Positions 15,650-24,098 of a stretch of 25,598 bases of DNA are shown here, piece by piece. How positions within the stretch are numbered: the first letter of the stretch is position 1; each line of letters starts with the position of its first letter. Where the stretch lies: the NCBI GenBank assembly GCA_022361535.1, contig JAKSAU010000026.1, forward strand, positions 1 to 25,598, given 5' to 3'. Below the pieces are notes generated by a model, which saw only the letters and a list, made by a program, of their open reading frames with translations, searched no databases and was not told where the DNA came from. The position numbers and the translations under genes were made by a program. This DNA is from Desulfobacterales bacterium (lineage in GTDB: Bacteria; Desulfobacterota; Desulfobacteria; Desulfobacterales; Desulfobacteraceae).

Positions 15650-17434
15650 CTAAAAGGGCCAGACTACCGGAATAAGCAGACTTGCCATGGTGATCACCAT
15701 AACGCTCAAAGGAAGGCCCAGCTTTAAAAAGTCCGAGAATTGATAACCTCCGGGACCGTATACCAACAAATTGGTCTGGTAGCCGATAGGTGTTGCAAAA
15801 CAGGCTGAGGCACCGAAGCAGATACCCATGATAAATGGTTTAGGGTCAACGCCTAAGGAGGTGGCAGTAGAAACGGCAATGGGCAAAAGCAATACGGCTG
15901 TGGCATTGTTGCTTAAGATATGTGTGGAAATAGATGCCAGCAGAACCATGCCTGCAAGAATAACACCGGGCCCCATTCCGGAAAACAAGTTGAGAAACAG
16001 ACCTGCATATAAAGGTGTTGCACCTGTTTTTTCCATGGCTGTTCCCAATGCAATAGTCGCGATGATAAGCAAAAGGACTTCAGGTTCCAAAGCCCTGTAC
16101 GCATCTTTAAAGCTAAGGCAATGGGTCGCGGTCATAAGGAACACCCCGGCAAGCGAAGCGACCATAATTTCTGTTAATCCAAAGGTTGCTGCAGCAACAA
16201 CCCCGGCAAAGATTGCAACAGCCATACGCGCTTTTTCTTTGTCAATAAGGGCATGGTGGACATCTTCAATAATGATGAAGTCCATGCTTTTTCTTAGGGT
16301 TGCAAGCTTGTTTCTCGGGCATCGGACCAGGATAATGTCCCCGATCTTGAGCCTGACCTTACGGATTTTACGGTAAGAGTAGTGGGTTCGTCTTGTTCGG
16401 ATGGCAATAATCTGGATTTCCGGGTCATTCTTTAGTTCTGTTGAAAGTAATGGTTCCCTGAGCAAACGTGACATAGGGGGAATGATCAGTTCAACGATAA
16501 GATCGTCTTTTAAACCGCTGCCCAGGTTTAAATTCTCTTCACCATGGGCTGGCAGCAATTTTTTACTCTGCGTGCAGGCAACCAGATCTTCGGCTGACCC
16601 TTTTACAAGGAGGATGTCATCAGGTTTGATGCTTATTCGGGTCCTGGTCGGATCAAGGATATCTCCGTTCCTGAACACTTCAATAATTCCTAACCCAAGG
16701 GCCTTATCAGCATATGTCACGATATCGGTTGATCCCACCAAAGGACTTTTGGCCGGGACAACAAGTTCTGCAAGATACCGTTTTTCGCTGGCCTGATTGA
16801 TCTCGCAGACCGGCCCGAGTCTGGCAGGCATGAATCTATTAGACGCGAGCAGCAAAAATCCTATACCCGCTATGGCGATTGGAAGCCCAACTATGCCAAG
16901 TTCGAACATGGAAAACGGGGCAAATCCGTATGCGGTTGCAAGGTCACTGACAATAAGGTTGGTGGATGTGCCTATGAGGGTACAGGTGCCTGCCAGAATT
17001 GAGACATAGGACATGGGGATCAGCATGGTGGACGGTGAAAAATTGCACTGGCAGCTTAGTCCCATAACAATGGGGATAAACAGCACCACCACAGGCGTGT
17101 TGTTGATAAATGCGGACGCAATCCCGACAAAAACCAGTATAAGAGCAAAAGCATAGTGCTTGTTTGATTTTGACAGTGAAAGCACCACCTCGGTAACAAA
17201 ACCGATCGCACCGGTGCGGATCAAGCCTCTGCTCAAAAGGAACATGGCTCCAACCGTGATAACGGCAGGGTTGGCAAACCCTGCAACAGCCTCTTTGGGA
17301 GAAATGATGCCGGTAAGGGCCAGAATTACGATAATCCCTACGGCAATTTTATCCACCGAGAATTTGCCTGATACCAGAAGGGCCAATGCGCTGATTAAAA
17401 TCAGGGAAACAATTTGAATCTCAAGGGAGAACAT
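15650..17434 (-). CDS. SLC13/DASS-family permease with two RCK_C domains
   Basis: This inner-membrane transporter of 594 residues is split into two membrane halves around a cytoplasmic region of about 180 residues. Family signatures are NNTPVV (111-116) and GTSTNL (155-160) in the first half, and SNNATAVLLL (about 507) and GYQTNLLVYGPGGY (about 551) in the second. The central region (about 205-385) holds two TrkA-C/RCK_C repeats, seen as two copies of a strand pattern ending DDILLVKG and GDIILVRC. Such proteins carry divalent anions such as sulfate or dicarboxylates. Sulfate is attractive in a sulfate reducer but the sequence does not prove it. The ATG at 17432-17434 is preferred over the in-frame TTG at 17446, because that TTG overlaps the GGAG ribosome binding site. 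It stands apart from its neighbours, between hairpins on both sides. Confidence 0.92.
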   Translation of the reverse strand: MFSLEIQIVSLILISALALLVSGKFSVDKIAVGIIVILALTGIISPKEAVAGFANPAVITVGAMFLLSRGLIRTGAIGFVTEVVLSLSKSNKHYAFALILVFVGIASAFINNTPVVVLFIPIVMGLSCQCNFSPSTMLIPMSYVSILAGTCTLIGTSTNLIVSDLATAYGFAPFSMFELGIVGLPIAIAGIGFLLLASNRFMPARLGPVCEINQASEKRYLAELVVPAKSPLVGSTDIVTYADKALGLGIIEVFRNGDILDPTRTRISIKPDDILLVKGSAEDLVACTQSKKLLPAHGEENLNLGSGLKDDLIVELIIPPMSRLLREPLLSTELKNDPEIQIIAIRTRRTHYSYRKIRKVRLKIGDIILVRCPRNKLATLRKSMDFIIIEDVHHALIDKEKARMAVAIFAGVVAAATFGLTEIMVASLAGVFLMTATHCLSFKDAYRALEPEVLLLIIATIALGTAMEKTGATPLYAGLFLNLFSGMGPGVILAGMVLLASISTHILSNNATAVLLLPIAVSTATSLGVDPKPFIMGICFGASACFATPIGYQTNLLVYGPGGYQFSDFLKLGLPLSVMVITMASLLIPVVWPF

Positions 17435-17511
17435 AGCAGTCTCCAATAGAAAATTAGGTACAATTCAACAGAATATAATCACTATTTTAAATGGGGAAAC
17501 CATAGAAATGA

Positions 17512-17545
17512 AAATGCCCTGGCCAATGAGATGACCAAGGCATTT
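17512..17545 (-). terminator. hairpin upstream of the SLC13 permease
   Basis: The arms 17512-17522 and 17535-17545 pair 10 of 11 (AAATGCC-TGG type) around a 12-nt loop. On the minus strand they are followed by TTTCATTTC, a poor T-tract. It lies about 80 bp before the SLC13 start. It may be a second stop for the symporter transcript or a leader hairpin of the permease mRNA. A weak -10 (TATATT, 17472-17477) between it and the gene is the only promoter hint. Confidence 0.45.
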
Positions 17546-17617
17546 CTCTGGGTGGAATTAAAATTGTCCGATCAACTCAATTACCCCCCACGCAGCCACA
17601 TTTGAGTTTTGTACTTA

Positions 17618-17694
17618 GGCTTGCTTGTCCTAAAAAAAGGCATCAGGCGTATTTTTGGAAAAAATACGGCAGCCGTTTTTAGGACAAACAAGCC
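17618..17694 (-). repeat. 77-bp nested inverted repeat, probable terminator of the symporter operon
   Basis: The outer arms 17618-17636 and 17676-17694 pair 18 of 19 (GGCTTG-TTGTCCTAAAAA). An inner 9-bp perfect stem (17648-17656 with 17660-17668, CGTATTTTT) sits in the loop, with a GGC/GCC pair between the two. On the minus strand the inner hairpin is followed by TTTTTTT, so it can terminate the transcript of the small protein whose stop lies 28 bp upstream. The long outer arms are more than a terminator needs, so a REP- or MITE-like element is possible. Confidence 0.75.
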
Positions 17695-17722
17695 GGTATC
17701 TGTTTATGCCATTGTCTTACAA

Positions 17723-17809
17723 CTATCCCCACCACCCCCATCCAAATGAGGCTGTGAACAAAATACAGAAAATGATGGTTGCAACCAGGTATTTATCTTC
17801 CAAAGCCAT
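17723..17809 (-). CDS. 28-residue single-TM protein, probable symporter small accessory protein
   Basis: This short ORF starts at the ATG at 17807-17809 with AGGAG 7-8 bp upstream. It encodes 28 residues: a short charged N-terminus (MALEDKY), one hydrophobic helix (LVATIIFCILFTASFG) and a Trp-rich end (WGWWG). It lies 103 bp downstream of the SSS symporter on the same strand and just before the terminator-like inverted repeat, so it should be on the symporter mRNA. RefSeq names very small single-helix proteins that follow sodium:solute symporters 'symporter small accessory protein'; the L-[DE]-D start and CIL in the helix fit my memory of that group. A regulatory or stabilising subunit of the symporter is the likely role. 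Confidence 0.72.
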   Translation of the reverse strand: MALEDKYLVATIIFCILFTASFGWGWWG

Positions 17810-17912
17810 AACTTATCTCCTAACAAAAGTTAACGATTGAGTCCTTGCCAGCGAATAATATCTATCTGATCCAGACACGACATCCATAACCGGAAGTCAT
17901 TTTAGAGAGGGC

Positions 17913-19700
17913 TTACGCCAAATCCGCCTCTTTTGTGACATCCAACGTTTCCGTATCTGCTCTACGGATTTGCTCGTCTGATGTGGTGGACATTTCAGCC
18001 TTAAAGCAGAGTGCCCACATCATGACGATACCCAGAATCCACCAGAAAATCTGCCATGACCAGATGGCTGGAAATCCGCAGAATGTGAATCCGGTATTGC
18101 CGATAAGAACGCCAGGCCCAAGAGCAAAGAAGAACCATGCCGGAACAAGGAACTTCATCCGGCGCCGCCATTTTTTACCATTCTCAGAGGGGGCATCCAC
18201 AGAATCCAGCCACTGCCTGACTTCTTTTTGGCGGGCTATGGTTTCCTGGGAATCTTTAAATCCAAGCCCCCTGCAAAGATAGGCAACAGCCAGGGCTGTG
18301 AATATCCCCCAGCCTGCGGTATGGATGGACAGGGGGTACCGATAGATGTAGTAGGTTATGAAACAGACGATGATAGCGGCGATAAGTCCTAAAACAACAC
18401 CGATTGAAGGAAATTTGAATCCCCAGTGGACCCCCAGGAGCGCAAGGTACATGATGGTGCCAAAGGCTGTGGCAAATCCGCCGATCATGACAATGGCATC
18501 GGTGGAGGTGAGACTGACCACAACGGCTGCTCCTGCAAGAATAGTGGCAAATATCCGGTTGGTCCAGATCTGCTCATTATGGGAACCACCCTGTTTTCTA
18601 ACGTAACGCCACCAAAAATCCCTCTGGATAATCGTACCACCGGTACCGATGTACGGGGCTGCTGTTGAATGAATGGCAGCAATGGCACCCAAAAACACGA
18701 TTCCCAATACCGGCCCGGGTAAAAATTTGACCATGAGCATTGGCACCACGTCCGAATCGACTTTCGGGGCAATTTCCCCTGCCATCTCAAGAATCCGGGC
18801 GCCCATGCCTTGAAAAGCGGTAAAAAAGAACAGACAAACACCAACGACAAACGTGGACATGAAAACCTGTTGCCATGCAAGGGCTTTAGGATTGGCCATG
18901 CCAAAGTTCCATAGGGTAAAGGCAGGAGATGACTGGATACCCATAAGTGCAAACATGTATGTCAGTATCATGATGGCTGTCCAGCCGCCATCACCTAATC
19001 CAAAGTGGATCAGGCCCGGTACGGATGTGTACTTTTGATCAAGTGCTTCAATAGAAGCTGTCAATCCGGACCAGCCTCCTATAAGATCTGATTTGAGGAC
19101 ATAAAATCCTAAAAGAACAATACCTGTGACCAAAAGGCAGAATTGAATAACCCCAACCCATGTAGATGCCTTTAAGCCGCCGGTAACAACATAAAACCAT
19201 ACAATAAAGGCAATAAATACAAGTCCGTATGTTTGGGGGATGCCGGCCACCCAGTAAAACAGCTTGGCTGCAGTGATCAATTGAAGTCCCGAGTAAAAAA
19301 TTGAATAGAGGAAAGCTGCAATAACGGTAAGCCACCTTACCGCTTCGTTGTTGTAGTAATAGGCAAACATATCTCCGGGTGTTATAAATCCGTACCGTTT
19401 ACCTAAAAGCCAGTTCCGTTTCGCAAAAAATGTACCGGTAATGGGAATGGTTAATACATACATGGAGGCAAACGCGTATACTAACCCTGCACTCCAGATC
19501 AGTCCGGGATGGCCTACAAAGGTCCAACCGGAAAAAGACGCAGCCGTGGCTGCCATTAAAAATGCAATAAAAGGGATAGACCGGCCGGCGATGCTATAGC
19601 CTGACGCGGTCTTTTCTGTGAAAAATCCGCGTAATCCCCACCAGAAACAATAGACAATGTACAGCCCCAACAAAAGAAAAACCCAGGTTTTTGGTTCCAT
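17913..19700 (-). CDS. sodium:solute symporter family (SSS) protein
   Basis: This inner-membrane Na+-coupled symporter of 595 residues has about thirteen hydrophobic segments in a LeuT-type arrangement. The family-typical opening is SIAGRSIPFIAFLMAATAAS followed by SGWTFVGHPGLIW. A hydrophilic patch near residue 475-500 (RQKEVRQWLDSVDAP) and a charged cytoplasmic tail end the protein, so it is slightly longer than the 500-550 typical for the family. The ATG at 19698-19700 is chosen because AGGAGG lies 7 bp upstream; the frame stays open nine codons further, across that site. The substrate (organic acid, amino acid or other) cannot be read from sequence. The 28-residue protein at 17723-17809 follows it, and the large regulator at 20099 diverges from it, so a regulator-symporter-accessory unit is likely. 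Confidence 0.93.
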   Translation of the reverse strand: MEPKTWVFLLLGLYIVYCFWWGLRGFFTEKTASGYSIAGRSIPFIAFLMAATAASFSGWTFVGHPGLIWSAGLVYAFASMYVLTIPITGTFFAKRNWLLGKRYGFITPGDMFAYYYNNEAVRWLTVIAAFLYSIFYSGLQLITAAKLFYWVAGIPQTYGLVFIAFIVWFYVVTGGLKASTWVGVIQFCLLVTGIVLLGFYVLKSDLIGGWSGLTASIEALDQKYTSVPGLIHFGLGDGGWTAIMILTYMFALMGIQSSPAFTLWNFGMANPKALAWQQVFMSTFVVGVCLFFFTAFQGMGARILEMAGEIAPKVDSDVVPMLMVKFLPGPVLGIVFLGAIAAIHSTAAPYIGTGGTIIQRDFWWRYVRKQGGSHNEQIWTNRIFATILAGAAVVVSLTSTDAIVMIGGFATAFGTIMYLALLGVHWGFKFPSIGVVLGLIAAIIVCFITYYIYRYPLSIHTAGWGIFTALAVAYLCRGLGFKDSQETIARQKEVRQWLDSVDAPSENGKKWRRRMKFLVPAWFFFALGPGVLIGNTGFTFCGFPAIWSWQIFWWILGIVMMWALCFKAEMSTTSDEQIRRADTETLDVTKEADLA

Positions 19701-20098
19701 GATACCCTCCTGTTTATTGGTGTCCATCCAGAAATAAGCAGATATGATTCAAAGAGACTGCTTATGGATGGGCACGCATTGGTTGAGTTGGCCAACAGGC
19801 CGTAAAAAATTGTCTTTATCACCTCCTTTCAGTTTTGATCCGGGACAATGGCTATGTGCAGGACAGGAGATATAGATCTGGTATGTCCGGACAGTGCTGG
19901 CACAGATGTATTACAGGGGACTTAAACTATGGTTAACTCGGGTTTAAAAATTAACTAAATTTAAATTCGGCGCTGATTTTTTCTCTTGCGTTCACATTGG
20001 CTGCGCGGATATAGTCAAATCATCACTTCAATTGATCCTCGTAAGTCCTGAATTTTGATGTCCTGCTGAATCACCGTTATCTTCCATGAGGCAGAACC
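19701..20098. other. divergent intergenic region between SSS symporter and STAND/SARP-type regulator
   Basis: This 398-bp stretch is the likely control region for both flanking genes. It holds a perfect 10-bp palindrome TGTCCGGACA (19884-19893), a TTAAAC/GTTTAA inverted repeat (19922-19927 and 19942-19947) and an AATTTAAATT palindrome (19958-19967). A weak minus-strand promoter is possible (TTAACC, 17 bp, TAATAC; 19908-19936). The symporter leader also contains AAAGGAGGTGAT (complement of 19818-19829), a maximal Shine-Dalgarno match with no credible start codon after it. Confidence 0.5.
19986..20015 (+). promoter_or_regulatory. candidate promoter of the large regulator
   Basis: TTGCGT (19986-19991), an 18-bp spacer and TATAGT (20010-20015) lie about 85 bp before the regulator ATG. 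The -10 is good and the -35 keeps only the TTG, so the promoter would be moderate or activator-dependent. Confidence 0.45.
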
Positions 20099-23000
20099 AT
20101 GGATATGCAATTTAAATTAAGGGCTCCGGGAGTCTCCGATGCTATTCCGCGAAGCAGAAAGGTATTGGAGGCAATAGTCAGGCATAAACTCTCCTTGATT
20201 ATAGCAGGGCCGGGTTATGGGAAAACCGTTCTGGCAGCACAGGCCGCCAGATTACCCGGCATAGAACTGGTGTGGATGCGATCGGATGCAACGGCTGATA
20301 CCTTGCCGGGTTTTTTAAGGGGATTGGCTCAAGGGATTACATCGTTTTACCCGGATTTTAAATTGCCGGCAGTAAAAGAAACCGGTCCTGACAGGCCGTC
20401 CAGGGTTGCAGTTGATGCCGCTTCGCTTGCAGGAAGATTCCTGGATGCCATGGAGAATCACATTACAAGGGATTTTTTCCTGGTCCTTGACGATTGCCAT
20501 TACCTGGATGACATACCTGATATCCTGGTTTTTCTCCAGATGTTTATGGATCGTTTCCTGCCCCGTTTTCACCTTATTCTTGTGGGCCGATCAGTTCCCA
20601 AATTAAAAGTCTCTCGGCTTATGGCCAGCCGGCAGGTGCTCAGGATTATGGAGTCGGAACTTGCATTTTCTTCAAAAGACGTGGGTCGTCTTTTTTCGCT
20701 TATTTTCAACATATATCTGTCAAGAGAGGATATGGCACTGCTCTTGTATAAAACCAAAGGATGGGCGACAGGGTTGATTTTGTTTGCCCAATCCCTTGGA
20801 ATGCATAGCAGATCACAGATTACAGATGCGATTTCCCGTCTTAAAGGGTCCCATAAGCTTATTAATGATTACTTAAAAGAAAATCTCTATGATCTGCTTT
20901 GCGATGATGAAAAGATGTTTTTGCTTAAGACGGCCATCCTCACGAAAATGGATACCAGTTTTTGCGATCGTTTTCTGGGCCGAACCGATACCAGGCAAAT
21001 GCTTTGTTCTTTTGAAGACCGTCATTGTTTTGTATTTTCATCAAATGAAGACAGGAATCGTTTTTCCTATCATCCTTTGTTCAGGGAATTTCTAATCGAC
21101 CGAATTCGATTTGACCTTGCTCAAACACAATCCGGGCAGCTCTTTGCAAAAGCCGCAGCATTGTATGAAAAAACGGACCAGGGCCAAGAAGCCTTGATCC
21201 ATCATATTCAGGCCGGGAACATAGCTGATGCCTCACGTCTGCTCAATCGGTTCGCCAGGCCTATTATCAAGCAGGACCGGCCCCATATGCTCAAATCACT
21301 TTTATCCGTGATTCCGGTCCAGTATATGGACGATGAACCATGGTTCCAGTATCTACAGGCCGGATATTACAGCATCTGCAGCCAACTCCAGATGGCGGTA
21401 ACCGCCTACGAAAAAGTATTGAAAAGCTTTCGCAGCCAAAAGGATGAGCAAGGCGAATGCCTGGTGCTCATGGAACTTGCGGAATACTATCTTTCCGCAG
21501 GAGCATTAAGGCAGGCTGAGCAGGCCTACATCAAAATCTTGGGTAAAGACAAACTGGATGCCTATTTAACGGTGATTGTCATGGGCTATTTGATTCGTGT
21601 CCTTGCCTTGGCCGGGCGCTCTTCAGATGCAGACCGATATGCCAGAAAAGCAATGGATCTATTAGAGTATTTGGACAATGATACGGATTTGTGTATGGGG
21701 CGGGCGTGGATTTATGTGGCCCAGGGTTTCAGGTATGCATTTTCCGGTGGGTATGAAAAGGCTATGGCTCTTGGGGAAGACGCAAAGTCCTTGTTTTTAT
21801 CTATTGAAGAAGACCGGTTTTTATTTTCCGCTTATTTTCTGATTTCGTTCTCATGTTATTACCTTGGCCGGTTTGAAAAGGGAAAAGCATCTGCCAAAGA
21901 GGGACTTCAACTGGCAAAAGAAAAAGGGGTAAACGATGAGTTTTCACATTTTCTTTTGCTTTTAAAAGCCAAAAATAGCCTGGAAATTCAGGATATGACA
22001 ATGGCTGATATTGATCAGGCTCTGGTAGATTCAAAACAAAGCTTATCTTTTTTTGAATCCTGTTCGTTTCCGGAAGGGATTGCCCAAGGGTACCTTGTGC
22101 GTCATCGTGCATATATCAGGAAAGGGGATATTCGACTTGCCGAGCAAAGCCTGCGAAAGGGAATTGAAGCCATCCGGGAATCAGATATGCCCCTTGTGAA
22201 AAATGAACTGCATGTGTCGTTATCACGTTTTTTGCTCTTTGACCGGGAGGACGTCCAAAAAAGGGAGGCTTTTATCCTTCTCAAAGCTGCTGAACAGGAA
22301 CTGCTTTATTCCGGCTGGCATATGTCGTGTGTATCTAGAATATTTGCACGGTATTACTGGGAATACGGGCACAAGGAAAGCACATTTAAATATATGGTAT
22401 ATGCGTTGAAGATAGCCGAAGAAGAGTCTTTTGACGCATGGATTATCTGGGAGCGAGAATGGATTATCCCGATTTTGGTTGCCATGTTTGCACAAGGGTC
22501 CATGAAATCTTACATCTCAAATCTATTTCGTCAAATGGAAGCCGATGCTTTGCACAAACTTTCTATCATAAAAGCCAAGGCAAATCCGCAAACTAAAAAA
22601 GCAATATCACAATTGGCTGATCTTATTCCCAAACCTGATCCTTTACCTTTAAAGGTGTTCTTCTTTGGCAGATTCCGTCTATTTGTTGGAGAAAGAGAAA
22701 TTCTTCCTGAAAATTGGAAGAGCAGGAAGGCCTTGACTTTGTTTAAATATATGGTCGTAAACGGACAACAAGGATTTTTAGACCGAGATCTTCTAATGGA
22801 ACTTGCCTGGCCGGATGAGGACCCTAAAAAGAGCGCCCAAAGATTTCATGTGGCCATGGCATCCATAAGGAAAACCCTGGAACCTGATATCGGAAAAGGG
22901 GTTAGATCTTCCTATATTCAACGTTCAGGGCAGGCATATAGAATCTCAGTTGGGACCAATGGTCAAGTGGATATTCGCACCTTTATGGAAAAAGTAACCC

Positions 23001-23407
23001 AGGCTCAGAACGAAAATGATCCAAAGGCAGCCACGGATTTATATAAACAATCCTCTGTTTTATATAAAGGCGCCTTTCTCAAAGAAGATCCCTATGAGGA
23101 GTGGTGTATTAAAATCCGTGAAGAATATGAGCGGAACTACCTTGGGGTTTTGCTGCAGATCATGGAATTTTATGAAATGAAAAAGAATTACTCCCAGTGT
23201 ATTTCCATAGCCAGAAACTACTTGATAAGGGACCGGTATGCAGAACAGGTGCTTCGTAAATTGATGGAGTATCATGCAAAGACAGGAAACACGCTGATGG
23301 TGTCCAGACTATACAAAACCTTCAAACAGGAAATCAAAGAAGAACTCGACTGCCAGGTAAGTGACGAAACAAAAACATTGTATTTTCGTCTTGTTTCAGG
23401 AGGGTAA
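20099..23407 (+). CDS. MalT-like STAND ATPase regulator with C-terminal OmpR-type wHTH and BTAD
   Basis: This 1102-residue cytoplasmic transcription regulator begins with an ATP-binding module: Walker A GPGYGKT at 37-43, Walker B LVLDD near 128-132, and ILVGRSVP near 160, as in MalT-type STAND ATPases. A helical winged region follows (about 200-370), then a long TPR-like helical repeat region (about 370-830) with segments such as AVTAYEKVLKSF and LAEYYLSAGALRQAEQAY. From about 848 the sequence is an OmpR/SARP-type DNA-binding domain (LKVFFFGRFRLFVGEREILP, WKSRKALTLFKYM), followed by a BTAD domain (about 945-1095, NYLIRDRYAEQVLRKLMEYH). MalT itself ends in a LuxR HTH, so the DNA-binding end is of another type. 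AGG lies 7 bp from the ATG. It diverges from the SSS symporter and probably controls it in response to a ligand sensed by the TPR region. Confidence 0.92.
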   Translation: MDMQFKLRAPGVSDAIPRSRKVLEAIVRHKLSLIIAGPGYGKTVLAAQAARLPGIELVWMRSDATADTLPGFLRGLAQGITSFYPDFKLPAVKETGPDRPSRVAVDAASLAGRFLDAMENHITRDFFLVLDDCHYLDDIPDILVFLQMFMDRFLPRFHLILVGRSVPKLKVSRLMASRQVLRIMESELAFSSKDVGRLFSLIFNIYLSREDMALLLYKTKGWATGLILFAQSLGMHSRSQITDAISRLKGSHKLINDYLKENLYDLLCDDEKMFLLKTAILTKMDTSFCDRFLGRTDTRQMLCSFEDRHCFVFSSNEDRNRFSYHPLFREFLIDRIRFDLAQTQSGQLFAKAAALYEKTDQGQEALIHHIQAGNIADASRLLNRFARPIIKQDRPHMLKSLLSVIPVQYMDDEPWFQYLQAGYYSICSQLQMAVTAYEKVLKSFRSQKDEQGECLVLMELAEYYLSAGALRQAEQAYIKILGKDKLDAYLTVIVMGYLIRVLALAGRSSDADRYARKAMDLLEYLDNDTDLCMGRAWIYVAQGFRYAFSGGYEKAMALGEDAKSLFLSIEEDRFLFSAYFLISFSCYYLGRFEKGKASAKEGLQLAKEKGVNDEFSHFLLLLKAKNSLEIQDMTMADIDQALVDSKQSLSFFESCSFPEGIAQGYLVRHRAYIRKGDIRLAEQSLRKGIEAIRESDMPLVKNELHVSLSRFLLFDREDVQKREAFILLKAAEQELLYSGWHMSCVSRIFARYYWEYGHKESTFKYMVYALKIAEEESFDAWIIWEREWIIPILVAMFAQGSMKSYISNLFRQMEADALHKLSIIKAKANPQTKKAISQLADLIPKPDPLPLKVFFFGRFRLFVGEREILPENWKSRKALTLFKYMVVNGQQGFLDRDLLMELAWPDEDPKKSAQRFHVAMASIRKTLEPDIGKGVRSSYIQRSGQAYRISVGTNGQVDIRTFMEKVTQAQNENDPKAATDLYKQSSVLYKGAFLKEDPYEEWCIKIREEYERNYLGVLLQIMEFYEMKKNYSQCISIARNYLIRDRYAEQVLRKLMEYHAKTGNTLMVSRLYKTFKQEIKEELDCQVSDETKTLYFRLVSGG

Positions 23408-23419
23408 AAACAAAGAAAC

Positions 23420-23444
23420 CCTGGCCGGCAATACACCGGCCAGG
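23420..23444 (-). terminator. terminator between convergent genes
   Basis: A perfect 9-bp GC-rich stem CCTGGCCGG/CCGGCCAGG (23420-23428 with 23436-23444) has a 7-nt loop. On the minus strand it is followed by TTTCTTTGTTTTTACC, so it best serves the small gene that ends at 23466. On the plus strand, after the regulator stop at 23407, it lacks a T-tract. Confidence 0.75.
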
Positions 23445-23465
23445 AACAGGGCCTGGTGAATGGGA

Positions 23466-23690
23466 TCAGGACCTTGTTTTACCACGGAAACGGGCGTGGG
23501 CAACTCCCATGGTGTATAATTTGTCAGCCAGGCTATCTTCATTATCTATGTCTTGGTCGATTTCCTGTTGAAGAGTTTTCAATTTTGGGAACTTACCAAG
23601 AAGTGCCTCTTTTTCTGCCAAGGCTGTTGCCAGGATCTGATCAAGATCAATCCGGTTCAACTTCGCATGTTTTTCTTTGATGTCATCCAT
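23466..23690 (-). CDS. small acidic helical protein of unknown function
   Basis: I do not recognise this 74-residue protein. It has no signal peptide or membrane segment. It is almost wholly helical by composition, with charged stretches (MDDIKEKHAKLNRIDLDQIL, then LQQEIDQDIDNED) and a basic end (ARFRGKTRS). AAGGAAA lies 9 bp before the ATG at 23688-23690, and a good terminator follows the stop on the same strand, both supporting a real gene. It is convergent with the large regulator. A perfect TTGACA (complement of 23759-23764) lies about 70 bp upstream but has no good -10 at the right distance. Confidence 0.65.
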   Translation of the reverse strand: MDDIKEKHAKLNRIDLDQILATALAEKEALLGKFPKLKTLQQEIDQDIDNEDSLADKLYTMGVAHARFRGKTRS

Positions 23691-24031
23691 AAGTAGATTT
23701 CCTTTAAAATTAAATGATAACCCGCCTTACAATCTGTTTTTTGGGTCCCGGAAAGTCTTGTCAAATCTTCCGCATTACTGCTAAACCGTTTACAGTTATC
23801 CTGGTTTTCCCTCTGTTTGATTTTAAGGGATAATTTGGGGTTGCACTAAATTTTTGGAAAGTATGCCCTTGGTGTGTTTGACTGTTGTTAGGTAACGGTT
23901 AGTTTTTAGTTCTATATGTGTCTTTTTTTACCCTGTTTTTAATTAATTGGGCGAAAAACATATATGAAAGGCGGGGTGAAGTGATGAAATTACGATATTA
24001 TATTGTTTTTTGATTTCAGGAGGATAGAATA
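23691..24031. other. AT-rich intergenic region without recognised gene
   Basis: The stretch lies between the small helical protein and the terminator of the solute-binding protein. It holds an isolated TTGACA for the minus strand (23759-23764) and a plus-strand AGGCGGGGTGAAGTGATG (from 23970) that would start only a nine-codon peptide. I see no RNA gene, repeat or convincing ORF in it. Confidence 0.4.
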
Positions 24032-24071
24032 AAAATACCCGGGCCGGATAAAAAACCGGCCCGGATATTTT
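24032..24071 (-). terminator. intrinsic terminator of the solute-binding protein gene
   Basis: A 9-bp GC core CCGGGCCGG/CCGGCCCGG (24039-24047 with 24056-24064) is extended by AAAATA/TATTTT pairs past one mismatch, around an A-rich 8-nt loop. T-rich sequence follows on both strands. It starts 27 bp after the stop at 24099 on the minus strand. Confidence 0.9.
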
Positions 24072-24098
24072 AGGTGGTATGGTCAGGTTTTGTTTTAA

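Noticed and set aside
19556..19822. 88-codon minus-strand frame starting at a GTG inside a strong Shine-Dalgarno sequence.
   Set aside because: The GTG overlaps the ribosome binding site itself, and the frame runs out of phase into the SSS symporter start, with no protein-like pattern.
19901..19915. TGGCAC as the -24 element of a sigma-54 promoter in the symporter-regulator intergenic region.
   Set aside because: The GC of the -12 element is missing at the required distance.
23970..24013. Plus-strand mini-ORF after a GGGGTGAAGTGATG sequence.
   Set aside because: Only nine codons before a stop and no downstream gene on that strand to regulate.
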